Notes: generated by a model from the sequence alone, not told the origin. A DNA stretch of 64,000 nucleotides from Helicobacter_D sp964464895 (GCA_964464895.1 CAYXGY010000002.1:1-64000); one strand, 5' to 3'; shown: positions 44,752 to 54,245, numbered from the stretch's first letter. Translations and numbers: made by a program.

Positions 44752-44757
44752 ATTATA
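44752..44757 (-). promoter_or_regulatory. Consensus -10 box (TATAAT) of ansB
   Basis: On the minus strand GCTATAATTTTAATG stands 30 bp before the ansB ATG, with AAGGAG as ribosome binding site. Confidence 0.6.
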
Positions 44758-44799
44758 GCTAAAAATATTAAAGAAAACTGCAGAAGTTTTAGCCCTAGC

Positions 44800-46773
44800 T
44801 TACAATGCACGTAATTTTGCAATCTCATCGCGCAATCGTGCTGCTTCCTCAAATTCTAATTTTTTCGCCGCTTCGTGCATTTTTTTGCTTAGCTCTTTGA
44901 TGAGTTTCTCTCTCTCGGCTTTAGGCAATCTGTCTTTGCTTTTTTTGGCTTTTTCATAGAGCATTCCCAAATCTTGATTCTTCAAATCTTCGTCTAGTTT
45001 TCTTGAGACACTTTGCGGTGTAATATGGTGTGCCTTATTGTATGCGGATTGTTTGTCTCTACGATAATCTGTAATCTCCATAGCTTTTTGCATAGAGGGG
45101 GTGATTTTATCTGCAAAAAGCAAGACGTGTCCATTAAGATTCCTTGCCGCGCGTCCCATTGTCTGAATCAGGCTTGTCTCACTGCGTAAAAATCCCTCTT
45201 TGTCTGCGTCCAAAATCGCAATCAAAGACACTTCGGGTAAATCTAGTCCCTCACGTAGCAGATTGATTCCTACCAAAATATCAAATTCTCCAGCCCTTAG
45301 AGCGCGAATGATTTGATTACGTTCAATTGCATCAATATCGGAGTGCATATAGCGCACCTTGAGTCCTAAGTCGCTGTAATATTTCGTTAATTCTTCTGCC
45401 ATTTTTTTGGTGAGTGCCGTTACAAGCACGCGTTCCCCTCTAGCAATTACTTCTTTTGCCCTATCATAGAGAATCTCCACTTGTCTATCTACTTCTAGCA
45501 CCTCATAAGTCGGGTCTAACAAGCCTGTTGGGCGAATCAGTTGCTCTGCTGTGTGTGTGCCACTTAAGTCTAGCTCTTTTTGTGCGGGTGTGGCGGAAAC
45601 AAACAAAAAATGCGGGGCTTTTTCTATAAATTCTTCATATCTTAAGGGACGATTATCTAGCGCACTTGGCAAGCGGAATCCATACTCTACAAGCACTTCC
45701 TTGCGACTTCTATCTCCAGCATACATTCCGCCAAATTGTGGCAAACTAACGTGGCTTTCATCTACAATCAGCAGATAAGGCTTGTTTTTTTGTGCGAAAT
45801 AATCTAATAAAGAATAGGGCGTCTCACCGGGTTTTTTGCCTGTTAAATGACGCGCATAGTTTTCAATACCCTTGCAAATTCCTGTGGCACTAATCATTTC
45901 CAAATCAAATTCTGTTCGGGACTTCAAGCGTTCGTATTCTACCATTTTGCCTTGAGACTTGAAAAATTCTAGTCGTGTCGCTAGCTCTTCCTCTATGCTT
46001 TTAATCGCACTTTTTAGTCTCTCTTCGCCTACAATAAAGGGATTTGCTGCATAGAGCACAAAGGATTCTAGTTTTTTGAGTAATTTTCTATCTACAGAAT
46101 CCAAAAGACTAATAGATTCTAATTCATCTCCAAAAAATTCCAAGCGCAGAATCTCATCTTCGCTATATGCGGGATAAATGTCTATGACTTCTCCATTAAC
46201 GCGAAAGTCTCCACGATTGAAAAAATTATCATTGCGTTTGTAGCCCATTTCCACTAAACGTAGCAAAAGGGATTTTTGATGATAGGATTGCCCCTCCTCA
46301 AACTTTTCAATCATTTCCAAATATTCACGCGGGTTTCCTAAGCCATAGTTTGCTGAGACAGAAGCGACTACAATGCTATCATCATAGGCTAGAAGCGAAG
46401 TAGTGGCACTTAGTCGCAGCCTCTCTAATTCCTCATTAATGCTAGAATCCTTTTCAATAAACAAATCTTGACGCGGAATATAGGCTTCAGGCTGATAATA
46501 ATCAAAGTGTGAAATGAAGTATTCTACGTGATTTTTGGGAAAAAAGCCTTTAAATTCACTATAAAGTTGCGCCGCTAAAGTTTTATTATGCGTCATAATC
46601 AAAGTTGGCATTTGCAGAGATTCTATGATGTGCGCCATAGAGAAAGTTTTGCCACTTCCTGTTACACCAATGAGTGTTTGGTATTGGTTACCTTGTCGGA
46701 TAAAACTACTTAAAGCCTTAATTGCTTCTGGTTGGTCGCCAGAGGGTTTAAAGGGAGAGTGTAATTTGAACAT
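44800..46773 (-). CDS. uvrB: Excinuclease ABC subunit B
   Basis: UvrB (657 residues) is the damage-verifying helicase-like subunit of nucleotide excision repair. Walker A is GVTGSGKTFSMA, the beta-hairpin region HFDYYQPEAYIP, helicase motifs LLIVDESHVSLPQ and INLLREGLDLPEV, and the C-terminal UVR motif (EKLIKELSKKMHEAAKKLEFEEAARLRDEI) is complete. It is monocistronic between ansB and a divergent small-gene operon. Confidence 0.98.
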   Translation of the reverse strand: MFKLHSPFKPSGDQPEAIKALSSFIRQGNQYQTLIGVTGSGKTFSMAHIIESLQMPTLIMTHNKTLAAQLYSEFKGFFPKNHVEYFISHFDYYQPEAYIPRQDLFIEKDSSINEELERLRLSATTSLLAYDDSIVVASVSANYGLGNPREYLEMIEKFEEGQSYHQKSLLLRLVEMGYKRNDNFFNRGDFRVNGEVIDIYPAYSEDEILRLEFFGDELESISLLDSVDRKLLKKLESFVLYAANPFIVGEERLKSAIKSIEEELATRLEFFKSQGKMVEYERLKSRTEFDLEMISATGICKGIENYARHLTGKKPGETPYSLLDYFAQKNKPYLLIVDESHVSLPQFGGMYAGDRSRKEVLVEYGFRLPSALDNRPLRYEEFIEKAPHFLFVSATPAQKELDLSGTHTAEQLIRPTGLLDPTYEVLEVDRQVEILYDRAKEVIARGERVLVTALTKKMAEELTKYYSDLGLKVRYMHSDIDAIERNQIIRALRAGEFDILVGINLLREGLDLPEVSLIAILDADKEGFLRSETSLIQTMGRAARNLNGHVLLFADKITPSMQKAMEITDYRRDKQSAYNKAHHITPQSVSRKLDEDLKNQDLGMLYEKAKKSKDRLPKAEREKLIKELSKKMHEAAKKLEFEEAARLRDEIAKLRAL

Positions 46774-46901
46774 AAATGAAGCCTAAAGTGAATTAAAGTG
46801 TGAATTTTTACATAAGATTCCTTAGAAATCTTGCGTTTTTTATATAAAAGACTTAAAATAATGCTAAAATAAAATCTACTTTTACTTGCAAGGAAAGATG
46901 A

Positions 46902-47138
46902 ATGGAAGAAGCAAAAAACCTCTCAAGCAAACTCTTAGAAGGTATTGATGCGCTGATAGAGGAATTACAAAAACAACGAGATGAGAATCAAGCATTGCGT
47001 CAGCAAATCGTGCTGTTAAAAGCCGAGAATGAAGCAAAAAATAGTGAAATTAGTTCGCTTTATGATGAAATCGGCGTCAAAGAGCGTGAGCTAGAAAATG
47101 TGCTTAACAAAATCCAAAATGTTCTTGGTCGCCAATGA
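46902..47138 (+). CDS. Small coiled-coil protein upstream of priA (ZapB-like in outline)
   Basis: The 78-residue protein is one long predicted coiled coil (LLEGIDALIEELQKQRDEN... to the end) with heptad Leu/Ile, similar in size and outline to the division protein ZapB, though homology is not established. A TAAAAT box at 46865-46870 and AAGGAAAG precede it. It overlaps the next gene by 4 bp and starts a three-gene unit with priA. Confidence 0.7.
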   Translation: MEEAKNLSSKLLEGIDALIEELQKQRDENQALRQQIVLLKAENEAKNSEISSLYDEIGVKERELENVLNKIQNVLGRQ

Positions 47139-47506
47139 GTGATGTTTTTCGCGTTTGCATTATGGGACGTTATTACGATATTCCCACAAGTGAGATTTCA
47201 AGTGAGACATTGGAATCCTTAAAATCTCTAGTAGATGAATCTAATAACATTAATCCAATTGACCTTTTGCGCACCTTTTTAGAATACTCTGAAATCAACA
47301 ATGTGCTTAAAAGTGGAATTGTAAAAGCAAATCAGAAATTACAAGATTTAGAATCGCAAAATCAAATCCAAATACCAAATCCAAACACCAACGAAGCCGA
47401 CAATATTCCAGAAACAAAAGACGTCATAGAATCTTTGGGTGAAGAAGCAGTGATTGCGCAGTTAGCGCAATCTGATGAGATTTCAAATCAAGCCAAATCA
47501 AGTTAA
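47135..47506 (+). CDS. Hypothetical protein between coiled-coil protein and priA
   Basis: The 123-residue protein starts with a short beta pattern (FRVCIMGRYYDIPTSE) and a helix (ETLESLKSLVDE), superficially like the ZapA head (V.I.G..Y), then a helical stretch and an Asn/Gln/Glu-rich tail. Together with the preceding ZapB-like coiled coil it may be a division-associated pair, but this is speculation. It overlaps both neighbours (4 bp upstream, 32 bp with the longest priA frame). Confidence 0.65.
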   Translation: MSDVFRVCIMGRYYDIPTSEISSETLESLKSLVDESNNINPIDLLRTFLEYSEINNVLKSGIVKANQKLQDLESQNQIQIPNPNTNEADNIPETKDVIESLGEEAVIAQLAQSDEISNQAKSS

Positions 47507-49382
47507 TTTGCATAATCCATTTCTCTTTTACTATCAAATCGCCCCCCTAAAACGCAATTCCCCTTTATTGACTTATGTAAGCCAAGAGGCATTAGAAATT
47601 GGCACATTAGTGGAGATTCCATTAAAAGAAAAGCAAGCACAAGGTGTTGTGTTAAGAGAGTGTGAAAAACCAGAATTTAAATGCAAAGAGGCTTTACCTT
47701 TAGGCTTTAAATTCTCACCCCTGCAATGTCAGGTCGCGGAATTTATTGCGAGTTATTACTGCTCCTCTTATGCGCTTAGCTTCAGTCTTTTTGCACCTTT
47801 TGCAAACGATTCTGTCAAGGACTTTCCAAGTTTAAATTTTACACTCAAACCTTTAAGTGTCAAACAGCGACAGGCTTTAGAATTTATTAATGCGCGTCAA
47901 AGTTCTTTGCTCTTTGGTGATACAGGGAGTGGCAAGACGGAAATCTATATTCATTTGCTGAATCAGACTTTGCACAAAGGCAAAAACGCGCTTTTTCTAA
48001 TGCCAGAGATTTCGCTTACACCTCAAATGGAAAAGCGTCTCAAGGCGGTTTTTGGCGAATGTCTTGCGTTTTGGCATTCCAAAATCACAAGCAAAGCCAA
48101 AAAAGAAATTTTGCAAGATTTAAAAGACGGCAAAGTCAGAATCCTAGCAGGAGCGCGCTCGGCACTTTTTTTGCCCTTAGAGGGTTTAGATTTAATTATC
48201 ATAGATGAAGAACACGATGATGCGTATAAGTCTAATTCTAACCCGCGTTATCACGCCCGTGATGTGGCTTTGTATCTCGCTAAGATACAAGGAATTAAGA
48301 TTGTACTAGGTAGTGCAACGCCTCTTGTAACGACTTATCACAAAGCCAAAGCACAAAATGCAATCTTTCGCTTAAGAGGAACATATTTTAAGACGCAAAA
48401 GAGTTATGCCTTTTGTCCAAGTAGTGATGTGCTGGATTCCAGTATCTTAAATGCATTAGAACAAAATCTCCGCGGTTCTAAACAGGCGATTGTATTTTTA
48501 CCTACGCGTGCGAATTTCAAACATTTACTTTGTCAAGAATGCGGGGCTAGCATAGAATGTCCGCATTGTAGTGTGTCCTTGAGTTTGCATAAAAAGGATT
48601 CTAGTTTGAAATGCCATTATTGCCACTTCACTCAAGCAGTTCCTAATGTCTGTCCTCAATGTGGCGGGGCATTACAAAGCTTGCGTATGGGGACACAGGA
48701 ATTTTCTGAACATTTGATAAAATTTTTACCAAACGCTAAGATTATGTGCTTTGACCGAGATTCCATTACCACGCAGCGCAAACTCAAAAGCACCTTAGAG
48801 GCATTCAATCAACACAAGATTGATGTTTTGGTTGGCACGCAAATGCTTTCTAAGGGGCACGATTATCATAATGTGAATTTGAGCGTGGTTTTAGACTTGG
48901 ATTATCTTTTGTATAGTGGTGATTATAGGGCGAGGGAAAAAGCCTTGTCTTTAATGTTTCAGCTATCGGGCAGGAGTGGGCGCAAGGAAAATGGCAAGGT
49001 GCTCGTGCAGACTTTACACCAAAGCTTTTTTGAAAAATTTTTAGGAGATTATGCAGAATTTGTAGAGGAAGAACTTACAATGCGCACACCTTTATATCCA
49101 CCTTTTGTGCGTCTTGCTTTGGTGCATTTTAGCCAAAAAAATCAAGAAAAATCGCAGCAATTAATGCAGCAAGCCCTTATGCTTTTGCAAACAAAGATTA
49201 ATGCAGAATCGCTAAAGGTAGAGATTGTGGGAAGTGGAATCTCCCCAATATCGCGTATCGCAGGCAAGTGGCGTTATGTGATTCTATTGCGCAGCACAAA
49301 GATAAGAGATTTACACCAAGCACTTTCGCCTTTGTGTGCAATGGCTTGTGAGATAGATATAGACCCAATAGAGTTTGCTTAA
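47475..49382 (+). CDS. priA: Primosomal protein N' (replication restart helicase PriA)
   Basis: PriA (up to 635 residues) reloads the replisome at stalled forks. Motifs: Walker A LLFGDTGSGKTEIYI, IIIDEEHDDAYKS (DEEH box) and the zinc-binding cysteines CQECGASIECPHC and CHYCHF..CPQCGG. The start is uncertain: ATG 47475 overlaps the upstream gene; a TTG at 47508 just after that gene's stop would better fit the short family N-terminus (FLFYYQIAPLK). The enzyme is on the short side of the family, as is usual in epsilonproteobacteria. Confidence 0.95.
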   Translation: MRFQIKPNQVNLHNPFLFYYQIAPLKRNSPLLTYVSQEALEIGTLVEIPLKEKQAQGVVLRECEKPEFKCKEALPLGFKFSPLQCQVAEFIASYYCSSYALSFSLFAPFANDSVKDFPSLNFTLKPLSVKQRQALEFINARQSSLLFGDTGSGKTEIYIHLLNQTLHKGKNALFLMPEISLTPQMEKRLKAVFGECLAFWHSKITSKAKKEILQDLKDGKVRILAGARSALFLPLEGLDLIIIDEEHDDAYKSNSNPRYHARDVALYLAKIQGIKIVLGSATPLVTTYHKAKAQNAIFRLRGTYFKTQKSYAFCPSSDVLDSSILNALEQNLRGSKQAIVFLPTRANFKHLLCQECGASIECPHCSVSLSLHKKDSSLKCHYCHFTQAVPNVCPQCGGALQSLRMGTQEFSEHLIKFLPNAKIMCFDRDSITTQRKLKSTLEAFNQHKIDVLVGTQMLSKGHDYHNVNLSVVLDLDYLLYSGDYRAREKALSLMFQLSGRSGRKENGKVLVQTLHQSFFEKFLGDYAEFVEEELTMRTPLYPPFVRLALVHFSQKNQEKSQQLMQQALMLLQTKINAESLKVEIVGSGISPISRIAGKWRYVILLRSTKIRDLHQALSPLCAMACEIDIDPIEFA

Positions 49383-49475
49383 AGCTGCTTGTCTGTGATT
49401 TCGCTACCGCTCCATCATAGGGCTTTAACCGAAGCAATCTATAATGTTGCGAAGAGTGGATTTTGCAATAGGCTC

Positions 49476-50741
49476 TCATTCCCTTTTCCCTCTAAACTCT
49501 CGCTTTAGCCTTGGCAATTCTTTGAAATAGAATCTTAAATATCCTCCTTTAACCCAATCTTTAGTTGCTTGCATAAATGCTTCACCTAATTGATAAGTGA
49601 AGCATTGTTTTTCTTTTAAGGCTTCTTGATAGTCTGGATAAGATTCTAGTTTAGGAAGTTTTAACTTAGGATTCTTTTTAATTCTTTCTTGATATTTTTG
49701 TTGTTCTTCTCTGTGGGATTCTTTAATATAAGATAACACATAAGGCATTCTAATATATCCTAATAGACTCTTAGAGTTTAGAATCATTGCAGAGCCTAGT
49801 TTGTAGGCTAGGTGGGAGTGGATACGCGTGGTGGCACTATTACTTGTGGTAGTGTATGACGCGTTGGTGATGGTGGTAAGCTTGGAATCAAAAAACCTCA
49901 TTAAGTCTTGAAATTGTTTTTTGTTTTTTGCCTGCGGTAGAGGAATTGCATATTTGCAATCGTGAGAATAGGCAAAACGATTCTTAGAATGGTTGCAATA
50001 TATCATAGTATAGACAAACTCTAATCTTTCTTGCGCACTTTCCATAGAATCTAGTTTGTGGGAAATAGATTTTGGGCTTAGAAACTCCTCGGGACAATAA
50101 CGATATTTAAAGGTATCGTTTTGAGATTTTTCTAGGGTTGCGATTTTATCTTTAGTGGCAATTTTTATCACATCACCTGTCCAATGCACACACTTTTTAA
50201 TCGTTTTGGCGGGAATTCCAACATTTGTGGTATTAGAATCATAAACTCTAGTCGCTATGGATTTCGCACCCATAATGCACCCAGAAGCTAAAAATGTACC
50301 TTTGAATAACCATGCATGTTGCCCTATCCAAACATGGTCTCCGATATAAATATTTCTATCATAGACATTTAGAATCTTGTGATAAGCGTCAAAAATGGGG
50401 TGATGGTCGCTACTCTCACACACAATTCCCCAAGAAAATAAACAATCATCACCAATAATACAATGATGCGTAATGTTAAAAAGTGTATCCCCACTGCTTT
50501 GTGCTAAATGGTTTCCGACATAAAATACACAATCTGTAAAAATCAAAATGCGTCCCTTTAGGCGAGTTTGTCCGATAAAAACTAATGAATTGTCGCCAGC
50601 AAATTCAATATTTGCACACAGATTTGCATTAGAGGAAAGAAAAAGAATATTGTTTCGCCCCCTAAAAGTTACCACAGCATTCATTTTGCTATTAGTTTCC
50701 AAATAAATAATATTTCCATTTTCCCTAAAGAGTTTTTGCAT
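49476..50741 (-). CDS. Left-handed beta-helix acyltransferase with C-terminal Campylobacter-type glycosyltransferase modules
   Basis: The 421-residue protein has an N-terminal left-handed beta-helix (about 1-180): repeated turns such as GDDCLFSWGIV, GDHVWIGQHAWLF, SGCIMGAKSIAT and VGIPAKTIK indicate a hexapeptide acetyl/acyltransferase. The rest carries two copies of a helical module (HLAYKLGSAMI.. and YQLGEAFMQATKDWVKGGYLRFYFKELPRLKREF) common at the C-termini of Campylobacter/Helicobacter surface-sugar glycosyltransferases. ATG 50741 is preferred to the TTG at 50756 because TTGGAG lies five bases before it. Likely role: O-acylation of a surface glycan; substrate unknown. Monocistronic. Confidence 0.78.
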   Translation of the reverse strand: MQKLFRENGNIIYLETNSKMNAVVTFRGRNNILFLSSNANLCANIEFAGDNSLVFIGQTRLKGRILIFTDCVFYVGNHLAQSSGDTLFNITHHCIIGDDCLFSWGIVCESSDHHPIFDAYHKILNVYDRNIYIGDHVWIGQHAWLFKGTFLASGCIMGAKSIATRVYDSNTTNVGIPAKTIKKCVHWTGDVIKIATKDKIATLEKSQNDTFKYRYCPEEFLSPKSISHKLDSMESAQERLEFVYTMIYCNHSKNRFAYSHDCKYAIPLPQAKNKKQFQDLMRFFDSKLTTITNASYTTTSNSATTRIHSHLAYKLGSAMILNSKSLLGYIRMPYVLSYIKESHREEQQKYQERIKKNPKLKLPKLESYPDYQEALKEKQCFTYQLGEAFMQATKDWVKGGYLRFYFKELPRLKREFRGKRE

Positions 50742-50869
50742 AAAGACTCCAAACAAGATGAATTATAGTCCTATTTTTACTCTTTTTATAATTAAAAAGT
50801 CCTAAAATTACCTTGTTGTGTTTTAAAGCGAGAAAAGATAGATTGTTTATAAAATTTAAGAGGTTTGAA

Positions 50870-51079
50870 ATGACGCAACGCGATCTTGCAGGAAGGCTTG
50901 ATATTAATGTTAAGACTTTAAGAAAATGGAAGAAAGATCGCCCAAAAGTCTATAAACTTTTGATGATTGGTTTGCAAGCTGAAAGTATGGTTTCAAATTT
51001 CAAAGAAAATTGTCAAGAGCTAGAGAGGCTCATTCAATCTCAAGATTCTGCAGATTTAGAAACTAAAGACAATTCATAG
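50870..51079 (+). CDS. Small helix-turn-helix protein
   Basis: The 69-residue product starts MTQRDLAGRLDINVKTLRKWKKDRPKVYKLL, a clear helix-turn-helix of the kind in small phage-repressor-like regulators, followed by a helical tail. AAGAGG precedes the ATG at 50870; an upstream TTG at 50813 has no ribosome binding site. It is isolated between the acyltransferase and metQ and its targets are unknown. Confidence 0.72.
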   Translation: MTQRDLAGRLDINVKTLRKWKKDRPKVYKLLMIGLQAESMVSNFKENCQELERLIQSQDSADLETKDNS

Positions 51080-51142
51080 TCTTGTATGAATGGGTTTTAC
51101 AATGGAATCAGGAGTGAAACAAGATTCTACATTATAGATTGC

Positions 51143-51166
51143 CGAGACTTGATTTATCAAGTCTCG
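51143..51166. terminator. Perfect hairpin downstream of metQ
   Basis: A perfect 10-bp stem CGAGACTTGA / TCAAGTCTCG with loop TTTA lies in the spacer after metQ (minus) and after the HTH gene (plus). There is no T-run, so it may be a terminator for either gene or part of a dispersed repeat; the flanks (TATAGATTGC, GTGGCAACAG) resemble the repeat family. Confidence 0.5.
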
Positions 51167-51237
51167 TAGTGAAGTGGCAACAGAATCCAAATTCTGTGCA
51201 GTGCGCAATTGTTATGCACAATGCTAGCTGATTCGCC

Positions 51238-52083
51238 CTAGAAACTAGGGAGAATCGCGCCTTTATAATGGTCTAGGATAAATTGTCGCATTGCTTCGCT
51301 TTGGAGAGCTTGGATAAGTTTTTGCACGCGAACGTCTTGTTCATTGCCACCCTTAACCGCTACAATATTAGTATAAGGAGAATCCTTGCTCTCTAGTGCG
51401 ATTGCGTCATTAAGCGGATTGAGCCCCGCAAGTAATGCAAAGTTTGTATTAATCACTGAAGCACTGACATCCCCTAATGCGCGTGCGAGTTGTGGAGCGT
51501 CCATTTCCTTGAATTTTAAGTTTTTAGGATTTTCTACAATATCTTGCACGCTTACGAGTTCTACATCGTCTTTGAGTTTGATTAATCCATTAGCTTCTAA
51601 GATTCTAAGTGCGCGCGCACCATTGCTTGGGTCGTTAGGCAAAGAAATCAAATCGCCCTCTTTGAGCTCCTCTAGGCTTTTAATACTCTTAGAATATACT
51701 CCCATTGGTTCTAGGTGGATTCCAGCAATACTGATGAGGTTGGTTTTGTGCTCTTTGTTGAAAGAATCCAGATAGGGTTTGTGTTGGAAGAAGTTTGCGT
51801 GAAGTGAGCCATCATCTAAGGACTTGTTGGGAGTAACATAGTCGGTAAATTCTTTGATTTCTAGTTCAATCCCCTCATTTGCCAAGGTTGCCTTGACTTG
51901 CTCTAGCATTACCGCGTGTGGTTCAGGAGTTGCGCCTACAATGAGTTTTTCTATTTTTTTACTTTCTGTATTTTGCGCTTTATTTTGTGCTTGTGATTCT
52001 ACTTTGGAATCGCAAGCACTTAGGAATAACACTGCCGCAGCCGCACCTAATACCAATTGACTGAAAACGGATTTTTTAAACAT
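51238..52083 (-). CDS. metQ: Methionine ABC transporter substrate-binding lipoprotein MetQ
   Basis: The 281-residue protein has a lipobox (LFLSACDS, Cys near 24) and the NlpA/MetQ fold: IVGATPEPHAVMLEQV, DYVTPNKSLDDGSLHANFFQHKPYLD and VYSKSIKSLEEL. It binds D/L-methionine for the metNIQ importer. It is the last gene, 19 bp after metI. Confidence 0.95.
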   Translation of the reverse strand: MFKKSVFSQLVLGAAAAVLFLSACDSKVESQAQNKAQNTESKKIEKLIVGATPEPHAVMLEQVKATLANEGIELEIKEFTDYVTPNKSLDDGSLHANFFQHKPYLDSFNKEHKTNLISIAGIHLEPMGVYSKSIKSLEELKEGDLISLPNDPSNGARALRILEANGLIKLKDDVELVSVQDIVENPKNLKFKEMDAPQLARALGDVSASVINTNFALLAGLNPLNDAIALESKDSPYTNIVAVKGGNEQDVRVQKLIQALQSEAMRQFILDHYKGAILPSF

Positions 52084-52102
52084 TCTTGTCCTTTATTAAG
52101 AA

Positions 52103-52753
52103 TTAATGTTTTAATTTTTTATACAGAAAATCCCCAAAACTTTGAATTATCTGTACCAAAAAAATTAAAATCAAAACAGTATATAACATAATATCGCTTT
52201 GGAATCTATAATATCCATATTTAATTGCAATATCGCCTAGTCCGCCACCGCCTACTGCGCCAGCCATTGCGCTAAATCCTACAACCAAAATGAGCGCAAG
52301 TGTAATGCCAGAAACAATGCTTGGCAAGGCTTCTACAAACATAATACGAAAGACAATCTGTAAATTGCTCGCACCAAAGCTAAGGGCGGCTTCAATCACT
52401 CCTCTATCTACTTCCTTGAGTGCGTTTTCAATAATCCGCACGATAAAGGGGGCTGCACCAATGCTAAGCGGCACGATTGCTGCGCTTGCACCGATACTTT
52501 TGCCCACGATAAATTGCGTTAGAGGAAACAAAACCACCATTAAGATGAGGAAAGGAAACGAGCGCAGGGTATTTGTGATGCTATCTAATGTCCGAAATAT
52601 CCACGCATTAGGGCTTAAACCATCGGGAGCACAAAGCGTAAGCAAAATGCTAGGAAGTATGGCTAAAAGAGTTGCAATGCTTGTCGCAACAACACTCATA
52701 TAGAGTGTATCGAGTGTGGCTTCTAAAAGCAGAGAGATAATTTTGCTATCCAT
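52103..52753 (-). CDS. metI: Methionine ABC transporter permease MetI
   Basis: The 216-residue permease has about five membrane helices and the family sequence SFPFLILMVVLFPLTQFIVG, followed by the EAA loop (EAALSFGASNLQIVFRIMFVEALPSI). It forms the channel of the methionine importer with MetN. Spacing to metN is 9 bp. Confidence 0.95.
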   Translation of the reverse strand: MDSKIISLLLEATLDTLYMSVVATSIATLLAILPSILLTLCAPDGLSPNAWIFRTLDSITNTLRSFPFLILMVVLFPLTQFIVGKSIGASAAIVPLSIGAAPFIVRIIENALKEVDRGVIEAALSFGASNLQIVFRIMFVEALPSIVSGITLALILVVGFSAMAGAVGGGGLGDIAIKYGYYRFQSDIMLYTVLILIFLVQIIQSFGDFLYKKLKH

Positions 52754-52762
52754 TGTTGTTCC

Positions 52763-53719
52763 TTAAATAATTTCCCATTTTGCACCCTGTGTGTCAAGAT
52801 AAGTGCAAACTTTTTCTTTCGCATTTTTGTCAATGTTGATGACTAAGACGCCAAGTGCAATTCCATTAAAAGATTCTAAGTTTCCCCATACGATATTAAA
52901 ATCCATTTGTAATTCTCGCGCCATTTGTGTAATGATTGGGTTTTGTGCCAAGTTTTTGGGGAAATAAATGCGAATATTGAGTCCCTTGTCAGGTAGAATC
53001 TCGTTTTCTCCTAGAAATTCACGCATTTTTGGGTCTGGTGAGAGGAATAAATCCTCAATCTTCCCACTTTTGAGCACCGCACCATTTTCCATAAATGCAG
53101 CCTCGCTACAAAGGCGTTTGACAACCTCCATTTCGTGTGTTACAAGCACGATTGTAACCCCTAATTCTTTGTTGATATTCCCCAATAAATCTAAAATTGC
53201 TCCCGTGATGCTTGGGTCAAGCGCACTTGTGGCTTCATCACTCAAAAGCAGCATAGGATTCATACTTAAGGCTCTCGCAATCGCAACACGTTGCTTTTGT
53301 CCCCCGCTAAGCTCATTAGGATAAGCCTTTGCCTTGTCTTGCAGTCCGACCAATTCTAATAAATTGTTAATGGCTTGGGGGTTGATTTTTATCTTGGCGC
53401 ATTGTAGGGGCAGGACGATGTTTTCAAAGACATTTTTGCGACTAAGAAGTGAGAAATGTTGAAAAATCATTCCGACTTTTTGGCGGAAGTGGCGCAATTC
53501 TTTGCCTTTGAGGCTAGAGATTTCCAATCCGTCAATCTGCACACTTCCGCTATGAATAGGTTCTAATCCATTAAAAGTGCGCAAAAGAGTGCTTTTGCCC
53601 GCTCCACTATGTCCCACAAGTCCGAAGATTGAACCTTGCTTGATGTTTAGATTGATGTCTCTTAACACCTCTAGCTTGCCATAATTCTTGCAAAGATTCT
53701 GCACTTTGATTAAATCCAT
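52763..53719 (-). CDS. metN: Methionine ABC transporter ATP-binding protein MetN
   Basis: MetN (318 residues from the ATG at 53719) has Walker A GHSGAGKST, signature LSGGQKQR, Walker B LLLSDEATSALD, and a C-terminal NIL/ACT-like domain (about 235-318) that binds methionine and shuts the transporter off. The start at 53719 follows AAGGGGCAG; an open frame continues 23 codons upstream without support. It heads metNIQ. Confidence 0.95.
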   Translation of the reverse strand: MDLIKVQNLCKNYGKLEVLRDINLNIKQGSIFGLVGHSGAGKSTLLRTFNGLEPIHSGSVQIDGLEISSLKGKELRHFRQKVGMIFQHFSLLSRKNVFENIVLPLQCAKIKINPQAINNLLELVGLQDKAKAYPNELSGGQKQRVAIARALSMNPMLLLSDEATSALDPSITGAILDLLGNINKELGVTIVLVTHEMEVVKRLCSEAAFMENGAVLKSGKIEDLFLSPDPKMREFLGENEILPDKGLNIRIYFPKNLAQNPIITQMARELQMDFNIVWGNLESFNGIALGVLVINIDKNAKEKVCTYLDTQGAKWEII

Positions 53720-53882
53720 TCTGCCCCTTGTTTTTTGGCTTTGTTGGTTTGCGTAGAGTTTATTGCTGATAAAGCGTCTGTGAAGCAATCCATAAGGAAT
53801 CTTGCTTTTAAGATTTTCCTACAAAGTCCCTAAAATCTGATAAAATTGCGAAATTATAGTCAAAAAAGCTAAAAGGGTTTTT

Positions 53883-54245
53883 ATGTTGAAAAATTTTTTA
53901 CGATTATGGCTTGGAAGTATGATACTATGCGAAATCGCAATGGCACAACCTTGGGTAATGTTCAATGATTTAGATGATACTTATTTGTATGACCAAGCAA
54001 GTGGGCAGGTGTATATCCGAATCAAAAAGGGTGGCAAAAACTATGAAGATACTTTTGTGAGAATGGGAGTGCAGGATTCTATTGCTTCTAAGCCCAACAC
54101 AAAGGCGCAAAAGACGAGCCAAGCACCCAAAGATTCTAAACCCGCAGAGAGCCCAAGCGATACCCAAAAAGAGCAACAAGAGTTCATCAAAAAGGCGCAA
54201 GAGTTGCAAAGAAGCATACAGGGAAGTATTTTTGGCGGGGAATGA
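53883..54245 (+). CDS. Small exported protein, function unknown
   Basis: The 120-residue product has a signal peptide (about residues 1-22, ending AMA) and a mature part with WVMFNDLDDTYLYDQASGQVYIRIKKGGKNYED, probably a small beta structure, followed by a low-complexity Lys/Ser/Pro/Glu stretch and a helical C-terminus. No family recognised. It stands alone between divergent metN and convergent methyltransferase gene; a TATAGT box (53855-53860) precedes it. Confidence 0.72.
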   Translation: MLKNFLRLWLGSMILCEIAMAQPWVMFNDLDDTYLYDQASGQVYIRIKKGGKNYEDTFVRMGVQDSIASKPNTKAQKTSQAPKDSKPAESPSDTQKEQQEFIKKAQELQRSIQGSIFGGE

